Below, in pieces: positions 54,415 through 63,516 of a stretch of DNA of 64,000 nt. This stretch comes from JANLVJ01 sp031363945 (GTDB lineage Bacteria; Bacteroidota; Bacteroidia; Sphingobacteriales; Sphingobacteriaceae), in the NCBI GenBank assembly GCA_031363945.1, contig JANLVJ010000055.1, forward strand, positions 1 through 64,000, given 5' to 3'. The notes beneath the pieces were generated by a model that was not told the origin of the DNA, searched no databases, and saw only the letters and a list, made by a program, of their open reading frames with translations. Positions within the stretch are counted from its first letter, which is position 1; every line of letters begins with the position of its first letter. Made by a program: the position numbers and the translations under genes.

Positions 54415-54936
54415 TTAATTGAAGATAAAACCAAACTGTAAACTACCACCAATAGAGGGTAACTGATTATTACCGAAACGTGTTGGCAAAGAAGCGGCAA
54501 TAAAGTAATTTACAGCTTTCGTACGCAAATAAACCTTATTTAAAACAGGAGTAAAACCATATCTTCCCTGAGTCTCGAATGCCAGACGGGTTATTAATGT
54601 CAGACCATGTTTAAACCTGAACATTGGGCCTGGGTCAAACACCAGATTGCTTACTTTACTAATTCCTTTTTGGGCTACTACAAAAGGAGTAACCTCATAA
54701 CTGAATCCAAAACTGTCACTGTATAATATATTTACTCCAACCGGGAAGCCAATTGTTGTAGCAGTTGTGAAATCATACGTGGTTTGTGAGCGGTTGAGTT
54801 TAATTATTGGTAAAATAAGGCTTAAATAGGCTACCGCTCTTGGATAAGTTGGTGTTGCTGCAGTAGATTGAGCAAATAAACTTGGCAATTTGATAATAAT
54901 TGTAAACAGTAGCATCAATAGTAATACTTTTCTCAT
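54415..54936 (-). CDS. Small outer-membrane beta-barrel-like protein, exported
   Basis: A 173-residue protein with a signal peptide ending near LFAQS (residue 24). About ten short amphipathic strands follow (for example TIGFPVGVNILYSDSFGFSYEV, GLTLITRLAFETQGRYGF), and it ends FGFIFN, an aromatic-rich C-terminus typical of small barrels. Family not recognised. Monocistronic. Confidence 0.6.
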   Translation of the reverse strand: MRKVLLLMLLFTIIIKLPSLFAQSTAATPTYPRAVAYLSLILPIIKLNRSQTTYDFTTATTIGFPVGVNILYSDSFGFSYEVTPFVVAQKGISKVSNLVFDPGPMFRFKHGLTLITRLAFETQGRYGFTPVLNKVYLRTKAVNYFIAASLPTRFGNNQLPSIGGSLQFGFIFN

Positions 54937-55140
54937 AATTATTTTGTTTCAATTACAAATACTTAAAATAAATCAATAATAGTTTAACAAATCTAAATTT
55001 ATATACCGGTTTTAAAAATTCTAAGTTTAGTTGCTAAAAAATTAGTTTATCTACTCAGTTTATTATTTCCACCTGTTTTTAATTATTAAAACAATGTTTA
55101 CCCAGGCTTGGTTAGATCCACGAAACTATTTGATCTAAAA

Positions 55141-55800
55141 ATGGAAACAATTACTGCTGATTTATTTGCCTTCCTCCGTGAATTAAAACTCAATAATAAT
55201 AAGCCCTGGTTTGAAGCTAATAAAAGCTGGTATGAAAAATCAAGAGCGAATATGATTTCTTTTATTGGATCTCTAGTTGCTGAAATCAAGACCTTCGAGC
55301 CAATTGTTGAAAAAGACGCGAAAAAATATGTTGGCCGTATTTATCGTGATCTTCGTTTTTCAAAAGATAAAACTCCTTACCACTCCTATTTTAATGCATT
55401 AATTGAACGTGGGGGAGACGGGAAAAAGTGCCCCCTATATTTGCATTTAGAGCCTGACAATTGTTTTCTTGGTGGAGGTATCTGGCAACCAGAACCTGAT
55501 CTTTTGAAAAGAGTCCGGCAGGAGATTGACTACAACGGTTCAGTTTTACATGAAATCATTGAAAATAAAAAATTCATAAAGTACTTTCAAGAACTTACTG
55601 GTGATAAACTCTTGAGAGTACCCAAAGGCTATGAGCCTGATAATCCTAACCTTGAACTTTTAAAATTGAAACAATATATTGTTCATCGTCGCTTTGATGA
55701 ACATCTTGTTGTTTCAAGTGTTTTTCTAACGGAAATACTTTTAACCTATGATACCGCAATTCCCTTTTTTACATTTTTTGATCAGGTCAAACTTAGTTAA
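55141..55800 (+). CDS. DUF2461 (TIGR02453) family protein
   Basis: A 219-residue protein. METITADLFAFLRELKLNNN leads to KPWFEANKSWYEKSR, then VGRIYRDLRFSKDKTPYHSYFNALIERGG, and LGGGIWQPEPDLLKRVRQEID, the block order of the DUF2461 family. Its biochemical role is unknown. The frame is open from 55108, but the ATG at 55141 matches the usual N-terminus. The stop is at 55800. Confidence 0.9.
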   Translation: METITADLFAFLRELKLNNNKPWFEANKSWYEKSRANMISFIGSLVAEIKTFEPIVEKDAKKYVGRIYRDLRFSKDKTPYHSYFNALIERGGDGKKCPLYLHLEPDNCFLGGGIWQPEPDLLKRVRQEIDYNGSVLHEIIENKKFIKYFQELTGDKLLRVPKGYEPDNPNLELLKLKQYIVHRRFDEHLVVSSVFLTEILLTYDTAIPFFTFFDQVKLS

Positions 55801-56249
55801 TCTCTAAAAAAGAGTTTTGGCAATTCGATAAAACACTAATTTCATCTACAAAGGTGATAAAAGCATGATCTTATAACAGCACTCAAATTTGATCATAAAG
55901 AATAAAGATTATGCTGTAATAACCGGTGACATAAGGCAGTTTACAATGCTTGGTGTTTTAGAAAGAAAAACTTAGTAAAAAGAACTGAAATACTTTTGAA
56001 ATCATAGGTGGCTTAACCCTTAGATGCAGAAATATTCATGTGTGACAGCTATCAGCTAATCCTTATTGATATAAGGTTAGCGCTATTTAAAAGTGTTCAA
56101 CTAATTTGCTGGTTTAATAAAAATTAATAGGTAAAAAGTAAAGTTAGTCTAAGCATAAAAATAGCTGTTGGCATAGGGTCTATCGCGTACGAAGGGAGGT
56201 GTGTATTAAATTCTGATGGTATTATCTTAAGGGTGATCGCCTTTTATAT
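55801..56249. other. Intergenic region with a possible SatD-like remnant
   Basis: About 450 bases. In one frame, 55886-55975 reads NLIIKNKDYAVITGDIRQFT, then MLGVLERKT and a stop. The block YAVITGD is typical of the N-terminus of SatD-family proteins. It may be a fragment of such a gene; the rest of the region has no gene that I can support. Confidence 0.35.
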
Positions 56250-57935
56250 TTAATCTTTGACTTTAAAAACTTCATTTCCGTCGCAGATTGTTCTTAAAAC
56301 CTGAGTTTCTTCAATTTTATCAGGCCTAATTTTAAATAGATCAGCAGATAGGACAACCATATCAGCCAGCATACCAGCTTTAAGTTTACCAACCAACTTT
56401 TCCTGGAAGCCAGCATACGCATTGCTTGCGGTATAGCATATTAAAGCCTGTTCAACAGTAATTTTTTGAGCTGGATACCAGCCAGCTGGGTTTTTTTTAT
56501 CAAGTGTTCTTCTGGTGACGGCTGCATAAATTCCTTTTAAGGGTTCAAGGGGAGCAACTGTCCAGTCAGATCCAAAGGTAACTGTCGCACCTGCATGAAT
56601 AAGACTGTTAAAAGCATACGAAGTCATCAGGCGCATGCTGTCAAGTCTCTTCCCTGCCCATTTACCATCATCAATCAAGTGATAAGGTTGCATAGAGGCA
56701 ATCACATGAAGGCTTGCAAATTTGGGAATAGCAGAAGCTGTCAGATGCTGTGCATGTTCTATTCTAAAGCGTTGACGGTTATTACCAGTTTTTTCTTCCA
56801 CCTCTTTATATATATTTAGAATAAAGTCATTGGCCTTATCTCCGATTGCATGTGAGGCAACTTGTAAACCCGCTGAATCAGCCTTAATGACAAGTTGTTT
56901 CAGAAGTATGGTATCAGTGGTTTGCAAACCAGTCGTATTGGGTGCATCCAGGTAGGGTTTATTTAACCAAGCTGTAGTTGAGCCTAGTGAGCCATCTACA
57001 AAAGCTTTTAAACCTCCCCAATGTAAAAGCTGGTCTCCCCGTCCATTAACTTTGATGTATTCGCTAAGCTTCTTCCAGCTTAAAATCGGAACAAATGAAT
57101 AAATTCTAAGGGGCAGTTTCGTTGATAAATGTGCACGCTGATAAGTTGCTAGATCTGCCCAACCACCAAAGCTACTCATATCATTAACTCCGGTCAGGCC
57201 ATGAGAAGAAGCTTCTTTTAAGGCAAGATTTAGATAATGATCAAGTTGTTTTTTATCAGGTGTTGGAATGATATCTAAAACGAGTGACATGGCATTGTCT
57301 TTCAGAATACCAGTGGGTTCACCTGTGAGCTTATCTTTTAAAATCTGACCACCGGTTGGGTCGGGGGTATTTCTTGTAATATGTGCAAGTTTCAATGCCA
57401 GAGAATTGGCAAGACCCATATGAATATCATATCTTTTGATGAAGACAGGATGATTAAAACTTATACTGTCTATCCATTCTTTTCTGGGCAATTCACCGCC
57501 CCAAAGCTCATTATCCCAGTTACCATTTTCGATCCAACGGGTATCTGATTTATTCCCATCATGGGTAATTATAAAAGTTTTAAACAAGACAATGAATGAT
57601 TGAATGGTCGTTGCAGGATGCAGATTTAAATTTGCCAATGAATAACCACCTGCAAGAAAATGTGTATGATTATCGATAAAACCTGGAACCATTAATTTCT
57701 GATGTAAATCAATAATCACCGTTTTTTCAGATACAAAGGGCTGGTACGTTTTACCGACAAATAAGATTTTATTACCACTGATGGCAATAGCTTCAGCCCA
57801 TGGGTTTTCCTGATCACCTGTCCATATCCTGGTGTGTATATAAATGCGGTCTGCCTTTTGCAATGGTTTAAAAAAGCAACATAACAGGCACAAGAAGATC
57901 AATAGTGGCAATATAAACCTGGAGGATGAAAACAT
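56250..57935 (-). CDS. YtcJ-like amidohydrolase, exported
   Basis: A 561-residue metal-dependent hydrolase. A hydrophobic N-terminus (residues 5-22) suggests export or membrane anchoring. The amidohydrolase fold begins IHTRIWTGDQENPWAEAIAI, with metal-binding VPGFIDNHTHFLAGG (His-x-His). Further blocks are IGDKANDFIL, IEHAQHLTASAIPKFA and FGSDWTVAPLEPLKGIY with the catalytic Asp. It resembles YtcJ-type amidohydrolases that act on N-substituted formamides or other amides; the substrate is unknown. A C-terminal composite barrel (LADMVVLSADLF) completes it. Confidence 0.9.
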   Translation of the reverse strand: MFSSSRFILPLLIFLCLLCCFFKPLQKADRIYIHTRIWTGDQENPWAEAIAISGNKILFVGKTYQPFVSEKTVIIDLHQKLMVPGFIDNHTHFLAGGYSLANLNLHPATTIQSFIVLFKTFIITHDGNKSDTRWIENGNWDNELWGGELPRKEWIDSISFNHPVFIKRYDIHMGLANSLALKLAHITRNTPDPTGGQILKDKLTGEPTGILKDNAMSLVLDIIPTPDKKQLDHYLNLALKEASSHGLTGVNDMSSFGGWADLATYQRAHLSTKLPLRIYSFVPILSWKKLSEYIKVNGRGDQLLHWGGLKAFVDGSLGSTTAWLNKPYLDAPNTTGLQTTDTILLKQLVIKADSAGLQVASHAIGDKANDFILNIYKEVEEKTGNNRQRFRIEHAQHLTASAIPKFASLHVIASMQPYHLIDDGKWAGKRLDSMRLMTSYAFNSLIHAGATVTFGSDWTVAPLEPLKGIYAAVTRRTLDKKNPAGWYPAQKITVEQALICYTASNAYAGFQEKLVGKLKAGMLADMVVLSADLFKIRPDKIEETQVLRTICDGNEVFKVKD

Positions 57936-58253
57936 GCTTTAAAATAAGGATAAAACCCAAGTAACCCGAATTGAACAGGTCCTACTTTTTGATTTATTTA
58001 AAGACGTTGGCATAAAAAGCGTATCTGGTAATCTCAAAAAAATACAGGGTGCCAAAGAAATAGGAAGGAGATTTAATATTCTTGCCAGTAATTCTTCATA
58101 GCAATCATTATCCCGGCTTTTACCCGCATATTAAATTGTTATAATCTGTAAAAAGGGTAGCCAGATAGAATCTTTGCCAAAGGTTTTTTTGCATTTCTAC
58201 CTGCATTGTTTATTTAGTTGTTATGTTGATGCATAATTACCAGGAAATAAAAT
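57936..58253. other. Intergenic region between two leftward genes
   Basis: About 320 AT-rich bases. I see no gene, strong hairpin or clear promoter motif that I can support. Confidence 0.4.
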
Positions 58254-59015
58254 TCATTGAGCAAGGTAACCTCCATCAATTTCTAATGCGGTACCTGTAA
58301 TAAATGAACTTTCTGAAGATGCCAGAAAAATAAAACCAGCAGCTATTTCAGCTGAGCTCCCAAGCCTTTTCATAGGATGCCTGGCTACAATTGAATCTTC
58401 TATTTCTTTATCTGTGGTCAGGCCTCCTTTTGTAAGCAAGGGGGTATCGATAAATCCAGGACAAATAGCATTGATACGGATACCCTGGGTTGCATATTCT
58501 AATGCAGCTGTTTGGGTTAGGCCGATAATTCCATGCTTAGCAGCAACGTAATGGGAGGCCCCGGCAAATCCGACCTTACCCAGAATAGACGACATGTTGA
58601 TAATTACTCCGGATTTCTGATTTGACATATAGCTCAACTCATGTTTCATGCAATTAAAAACACCATTTAAATTTATATTAATTACCTGTAACCAGGCTTC
58701 TTCTGTCATCTCTCCAATTTTACTAGCTGCACCTCCAATTCCTGCATTATTCAATGCAATATCAAGAGATCCAAAAGTTAAAATAGTCTTCTCAATGGCA
58801 TTTTGTACCGCTACGAATGAAGAAACAGTACAATTAATAAATATTGCCCTGGGGTTTATTTTTCTGATTTCGGCCATAGTTGGATCAGTCTGAGGAGAAA
58901 CAAGGTCAATAATTGCAATATTACCTCCCTCAGCAGCAGCAGAAATTGCACATGCCTTTCCAATACCAGATAATCCACCGGTTATAAAAACTGTTTTGTC
59001 TTTGAGTTTATCCAT
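58254..59015 (-). CDS. SDR family NAD(P)-dependent oxidoreductase
   Basis: A 253-residue classical short-chain dehydrogenase. FITGGLSGIGKACAI is the TGxxxGxG cofactor motif, and LDIALNNAGIGG is the NNAG motif. The catalytic SSILGKVGFAGASHYVAAKHG contains the Ser-Tyr-Lys triad, and ICPGFIDTPL follows. It reduces or oxidises an alcohol/ketone substrate that I cannot specify. Cytoplasmic, full length. Confidence 0.93.
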   Translation of the reverse strand: MDKLKDKTVFITGGLSGIGKACAISAAAEGGNIAIIDLVSPQTDPTMAEIRKINPRAIFINCTVSSFVAVQNAIEKTILTFGSLDIALNNAGIGGAASKIGEMTEEAWLQVININLNGVFNCMKHELSYMSNQKSGVIINMSSILGKVGFAGASHYVAAKHGIIGLTQTAALEYATQGIRINAICPGFIDTPLLTKGGLTTDKEIEDSIVARHPMKRLGSSAEIAAGFIFLASSESSFITGTALEIDGGYLAQ

Positions 59016-59869
59016 GATATTACGATTATTACCTGTTAAATAACGTTATAGCCTACTAGTGATTAAAATTCATGTATTTGGTAGATTATTGATAACATCA
59101 ATAATAACACAAATCGTAGTCCAATTAACAGTATAGAAATCAATTTTTAATTAATAATGAGGCATTTACCAATCTGCTATTTAATTACTGACTTAATAAT
59201 TTTTTGATTAGAATACCTGTTTTAAGCTAGAGCAATTCCATAACTAATTTCATATTCACATATATTCATTACCCTGGAGGCCGCTGCAAAAACTTGATTC
59301 TTCAATTGAATAACACCCGATTCAAGGTAACAGGGTTAAGTTCCATTATTGATAAGCCAAAGGTAAAACTACTAGAACATATTGGGTTGGGGATCTTCTT
59401 AACCTCGCGGATGGTAACAAACTTTCTTATCCTGCTACCATTCAGATAACTGAACCGGATGCTAATCTGGCAATGAAAGTTGAAGTAAATATAATCCTGG
59501 ATATGAGCTCAAAAACCATTACTTTTTTTATTCAGGTTATGCATATGCTTATATCCACTGGATTAATAGTCCAACAAGGGAAACTGTAATAAGGGTTGCC
59601 AGACACTTATGCTTACATTACCGATGTTTCCTTGTATTTCTATCCAGTGAGATAAAGTTGGGTAACCAAAGGAAATATTTTACGTAAACCGTACGGTCGG
59701 AGTAACCCGGGACTTCATCTTTGGCTCTGATAACTTTAGAATTGTAAAAGTTAAATGATTGCCTGTATACCTTATATTTATTAGCTTGAAATATTAAATC
59801 TCTGGCTTAAAAGATGCTGACCCAATATCGGGAGCATTTGTTGTCACTGATTTTAAATAAAAGAAATAA
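59016..59869. other. Intergenic region with unassigned gene remnants
   Basis: About 850 bases. One frame, 59377-59589, reads TYWVGDLLNLADGNKLSYPA, then IQITEPDANLAMKVEVNIIL. A later one ends RDFIFGSDNFRIVKVK at 59758. Both look like pieces of a secreted beta-sandwich protein of the type found with Bacteroidota glycan-use genes, but I cannot assign a family. No intact gene is present. Confidence 0.35.
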
Positions 59870-61615
59870 ATGAAGTTAAATTTTAGTCTTAAATATTGTT
59901 CTTTCATTTTACTGTTATTAGTTGGCTGTAAAAAGGTTACTCCAGGAGATTCAGTTGTTTCACTTGTTGTTCCTCTTACGAATCAAACGGTAATTCTGCC
60001 CCAAACTGATCCGGGAATTGCTAAATCGGAAGGCTTCTTTCTCAATGATTGGGCACCAAAATCATTTGTTAAACCAACCTTTATGGATGCTGCTTCTATT
60101 ACAACAGATGCAACAGTGACGGTAAATGTTGATTATAGCAATGTTATAACAAAAGTACCAAAATATCTTTTTGGTAACAATAGTAACCCCTATATGGGAC
60201 AGCTTGTTACAGAGCCGGTACTGATGAATTATGTTAAAAACCTTTCTCCAAATATCATTCGTTTTCCTGGTGGTAATATCAGTAGTGTCTTTATCTGGAA
60301 TGGCCTGGTTGGTCAACCACCAGCAGATGCGCCAGTGAACATTAATGATGCAACAGGTGCCAGTACACCCGCAAATTATTGGTACGGTAGTAATACAGCA
60401 AACTGGACACTCTCAGTTGATAATTACTACGCAGCTTTAGTCCAGACAGGTAGTACTGGTATAATAACTATCAACTACAGTTATGCCCGTTACGGCACGG
60501 GTAAGCATCCTGATCAGTCTGCTGCCCATCTGGCTGCTGACTGGGTAAGGTATGATAAGGGAAGAACAAAATATTGGGAAATCGGAAATGAAAGTGATGG
60601 GCCCTGGCAGGCAGGATGGCGTATAGATACGACTAAAAACCAAGATGGGCAGCCACAGATCATTACAGGATTTTTATATGGCAAGCATTTCAAAGTTTTT
60701 GCTGATTCAATGCGTAAGGCAGCTCTTGAAGTCGGGGCTGTAATTAAAATTGGTGCCCAGCTTGTACAGACTGATCCAACAAATTCATGGAACAATGTTG
60801 ATCGAACATGGAATTCGGGACTTTTTTCTTCAGCAGGTGATTATCCTGATTATTATATTGTGCACGATTATTATACGGCACAAACAAATGTCGATGCAGC
60901 CACTATTTTAAACACACCGGTTGCAGAGACAAAGGCTATCATGGATTTTATGGGCATCACCACCCAACAGGGAAGGGTATTGCTAAAGCCAATTGCTCTC
61001 ACGGAGTGGAATATATTTGCTTCAGGTTCTAAGCAAATGGTTTCAAATATTGCAGGTATTCATGCTGATATGGTTTTAGGAGAACTGCTAAAAAATAAGT
61101 TTGGAATGGCAAGTCGCTGGGATCTGTCAAATGGTTATGGAAATGGCGATGATCATGGGATGTTCAGCAAAGGTGATGAGCCTGATAATACCACTAAATG
61201 GAGTCCACGTCCTGCTTTTTACCATATGTATCTGTTTCAAAAATATTTTGGCGACCGTATGGTTGGCTCGACCGTTAGTGGCAACGCTGATATTTTAACC
61301 TATGCATCTTCATTCAGTTCAGGAGAAGCAGGAGTTATTGTGGTCAATAAAGGAACTACCGCTCAGGTTATAAGCATAAAAATCACAAATTTCGCTGCAG
61401 GAAACCGGTTCTATTATTATACCCTGGTAGGGGGCAGTGATAATGGAGATTTTTCACGACAGGTATTTATCAATGGTGCAGGACCGGCAATGCCGTCAGG
61501 AGGGCCCGCTAATTATCTTCAGATAGCACCATTTTCTTCCACATTTACCGGAAGCATTAAGGTGAATGCACCTGCGCGGTCTGTCATTTATCTGATCGCT
61601 GATAAATCGAAATAA
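59870..61615 (+). CDS. Alpha-L-arabinofuranosidase-like (GH51-type) lipoprotein
   Basis: A 581-residue lipoprotein (lipobox LLLVGC near residue 20), so probably anchored to the outer membrane. The TIM-barrel region starts PKYLFGNNSNPYMGQLV, has NIIRFPGGNISSVF, then KYWEIGNES with acid/base Glu241, and PIALTEWNIF with nucleophile Glu379. A C-terminal beta domain (GEAGVIVVNKGTTAQVISI) follows. This clan GH-A layout fits GH51-like arabinofuranosidases that remove L-arabinose from arabinoxylan or arabinan. The exact family is uncertain. No SusC/SusD gene is adjacent. Confidence 0.82.
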   Translation: MKLNFSLKYCSFILLLLVGCKKVTPGDSVVSLVVPLTNQTVILPQTDPGIAKSEGFFLNDWAPKSFVKPTFMDAASITTDATVTVNVDYSNVITKVPKYLFGNNSNPYMGQLVTEPVLMNYVKNLSPNIIRFPGGNISSVFIWNGLVGQPPADAPVNINDATGASTPANYWYGSNTANWTLSVDNYYAALVQTGSTGIITINYSYARYGTGKHPDQSAAHLAADWVRYDKGRTKYWEIGNESDGPWQAGWRIDTTKNQDGQPQIITGFLYGKHFKVFADSMRKAALEVGAVIKIGAQLVQTDPTNSWNNVDRTWNSGLFSSAGDYPDYYIVHDYYTAQTNVDAATILNTPVAETKAIMDFMGITTQQGRVLLKPIALTEWNIFASGSKQMVSNIAGIHADMVLGELLKNKFGMASRWDLSNGYGNGDDHGMFSKGDEPDNTTKWSPRPAFYHMYLFQKYFGDRMVGSTVSGNADILTYASSFSSGEAGVIVVNKGTTAQVISIKITNFAAGNRFYYYTLVGGSDNGDFSRQVFINGAGPAMPSGGPANYLQIAPFSSTFTGSIKVNAPARSVIYLIADKSK

Positions 61616-61766
61616 GTGAATGAATACGGTTTTTAGCAGATGCTAAGGACCCTGCACCGTCTCGTATTGTTAGTATTTTAAATTCTAATTTCTTTTTAAT
61701 TAATAGATATCTGGATTTAGAAATCTTTATGGGCCAATCTTTTTTTATCAGGGACTTAAGGCACAG

Positions 61767-61922
61767 AATTCGAATTTGAAATTGACCTGCCCTAAATTTT
61801 TAATTACCATCCAGGTAAACATGATACTGGCATAAAGCCTGATTTTGAAATCAAGACAACATAGCAGGATATCGCCATGGGTATAGATTCACGGCTTGAC
61901 TTTACACTTTCAATCATTCGAT
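61767..61922 (+). pseudogene. C-terminal remnant of an S41-family peptidase
   Basis: In one frame the sequence reads EFEFEIDLP, an in-frame TAA, IFNYHPGKHDTGIKPDFEIK, TT, an in-frame TAG, then QDIAMGIDSRLDFTLSIIR. The block G-I-x-P-D-x-x-I/V-x-x-T-x-x-D-I-x-x-G-x-D is typical of the end of carboxy-terminal processing (S41) peptidases. The catalytic Ser-Lys region is missing. It lies between the arabinofuranosidase and the second serine hydrolase gene. Confidence 0.6.
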
Positions 61923-61946
61923 AATTAGTACTGGTTAAAGTCAAGC
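61894..61946. repeat. 11-bp inverted repeat next to a poly-G tract
   Basis: GCTTGACTTTA at 61894-61904 and TAAAGTCAAGC at 61936-61946 are exact reverse complements. The second arm is followed four bases later by a run of ten G (61950-61959). The G-run lies 23 bases after the stop of the convergent serine hydrolase; as it is not within a gene, phase variation of a protein is unlikely. Confidence 0.8.
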
Positions 61947-61981
61947 TGTGGGGGGGGGGTAAATTGTCCCCAGCCAAAACG

Positions 61982-63259
61982 TTATTTTTCCAGACTCGAA
62001 TAGATAATGTTTTCAACCTTGGTTGAAATTTCACCATGACTATTTGGGGTCTGTTGTGTCATGATAAGACAAACCAAGTGAGCCTTAGGATCAGCCCAAT
62101 AGGTAGTGCCATAATAACCACCCCAGGCAAATGATCCTTCATTGCGTGGATTTTTATTGGCTGATTTTGCACTGGTTATTGCAAACCCAAGACCAAAATA
62201 ATCTGACCCGTTATACGTAAAATCAAGCTGGTTTGAAATCATCATCTTTACAGTTCGGGGTGAAAGAATACGGTGCCCATTATAAACTCCTCCGTTTAAT
62301 AACATCTGCATAAATACGGCATAATCAAATGCAGTTGAAGATAAACCAGCACCACCAGAAAAATAGTGTTTTTCAAACATCGGATAGTCAGGATCAAGAC
62401 TGCGAAAAGTATGTGACCATTTAATGACGTGATTTAACGAATCTTCGGTATAAACCGAAGCAAGTCGACTAAATTTTGCTACCGGGAGGGTAAAATAAGT
62501 GTCTTTCATGTCAAGCGGCATGAAAATATTTTTATGAAAGAATTCATCCAGACTATTGCCACTTATTACTTCAATCAGACAGCCCAGTAAATCAGAACTT
62601 AAGCTGTATTGCCATTTTTCTCCTGGCTGGTACATTAAAGGCAGTTTACCCAGAATTTTCATTTTTTCAAGCAAAGACCCCTTGATATTACCCAAACCTG
62701 AAGAAACTCCAGCCTTGGCATAAATTGCTTTGCCTGTTGGGCTACCAATACCGGCATAGTCCAGGCCCCCACTGTGAGAAAGTAAATCTCTGAAGGTGAT
62801 CTCTCTTTTGGCAGGAATAGTTGTATAGGTAGTATCTGCCGCATGATATTTATCGATTACAACTTGATGTTTAAATTCAGGGATAAAGTCAGAAATAGGC
62901 TCGTCAAGAACTATTTTGCCCTGCTCATAGAGCATCATGATGCCAACGCTGGTAATAGCCTTGGTCTGGCTCATGATCCTGAAGATTGCATCTTTGGGCA
63001 TTGGCTTCTTGGTTTCAAAATCGAGGTAACCATATCCTTTATATTGAATAACCTGATTGTCTTTTACGACAATTGTAACTGCGCCATTCAACCAGTTACT
63101 GCTAATATAATCCTGCATCAGTTTATCAATTCTTTTTAATTCACCCTGGTTAACTCCAGTTACAGCTTTTCCGCTGATATCAATCGTCTGGGCACTTGCA
63201 GTATTTGTTTTAGCACAAAAAGACATGCACAGAAAACAGGAAATAGCGAATAGCTTCAT
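61982..63259 (-). CDS. Serine hydrolase (beta-lactamase/class C fold), exported
   Basis: A 425-residue enzyme with a signal peptide ending near NTASAQ (residue 24). The SxxK motif is in RIMSQTKAITS, YxN-like WQYSLSSDLLG follows, and WGGYYGTTYWADPKA contains the third box. Such proteins act as esterases, D-aminopeptidases or beta-lactamases; the Bacteroidota members are mostly uncharacterised. It is about 25% shorter than the other serine hydrolase in the window (43577-45121) and not closely similar. Divergent from the SRPBCC gene. Confidence 0.9.
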   Translation of the reverse strand: MKLFAISCFLCMSFCAKTNTASAQTIDISGKAVTGVNQGELKRIDKLMQDYISSNWLNGAVTIVVKDNQVIQYKGYGYLDFETKKPMPKDAIFRIMSQTKAITSVGIMMLYEQGKIVLDEPISDFIPEFKHQVVIDKYHAADTTYTTIPAKREITFRDLLSHSGGLDYAGIGSPTGKAIYAKAGVSSGLGNIKGSLLEKMKILGKLPLMYQPGEKWQYSLSSDLLGCLIEVISGNSLDEFFHKNIFMPLDMKDTYFTLPVAKFSRLASVYTEDSLNHVIKWSHTFRSLDPDYPMFEKHYFSGGAGLSSTAFDYAVFMQMLLNGGVYNGHRILSPRTVKMMISNQLDFTYNGSDYFGLGFAITSAKSANKNPRNEGSFAWGGYYGTTYWADPKAHLVCLIMTQQTPNSHGEISTKVENIIYSSLEK

Positions 63260-63481
63260 AATTGAATTTTTGTAATTACAAGGTACAATACCAAATCGAG
63301 AGTATTTACCCGGGCATTAAATTAAACTATGGAGAAATTTATAAAACGTAGGGGTATTAATATTTTAGCAAAAAAAGCTAGCTGTCAGCATTAGATTGAG
63401 TCTCATTTTATTGGATTATTTTAAATATTATCCAAAAATCACCTTCCTATAATCTTTAGAACTTAAATTGATTTAAACGAT

Positions 63482-63489
63482 TAAATTTG
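63482..63489 (+). promoter_or_regulatory. Bacteroidetes -7 element upstream of the SRPBCC gene
   Basis: TAAATTTG is a perfect match to TAnnTTTG, 28 bases before the start codon. The nearest TTG upstream is only 11 bases away, too close for a standard -33, so the -33 part is unclear. Confidence 0.45.
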
Positions 63490-63516
63490 TTAAACCAACC
63501 AATTAAATCATTAAGC

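Noticed and set aside
61950..61959. Phase-variable poly-G tract controlling a gene
   Set aside because: The run lies after the stop codons of both flanking genes and not in a promoter, so slippage would not switch a protein.
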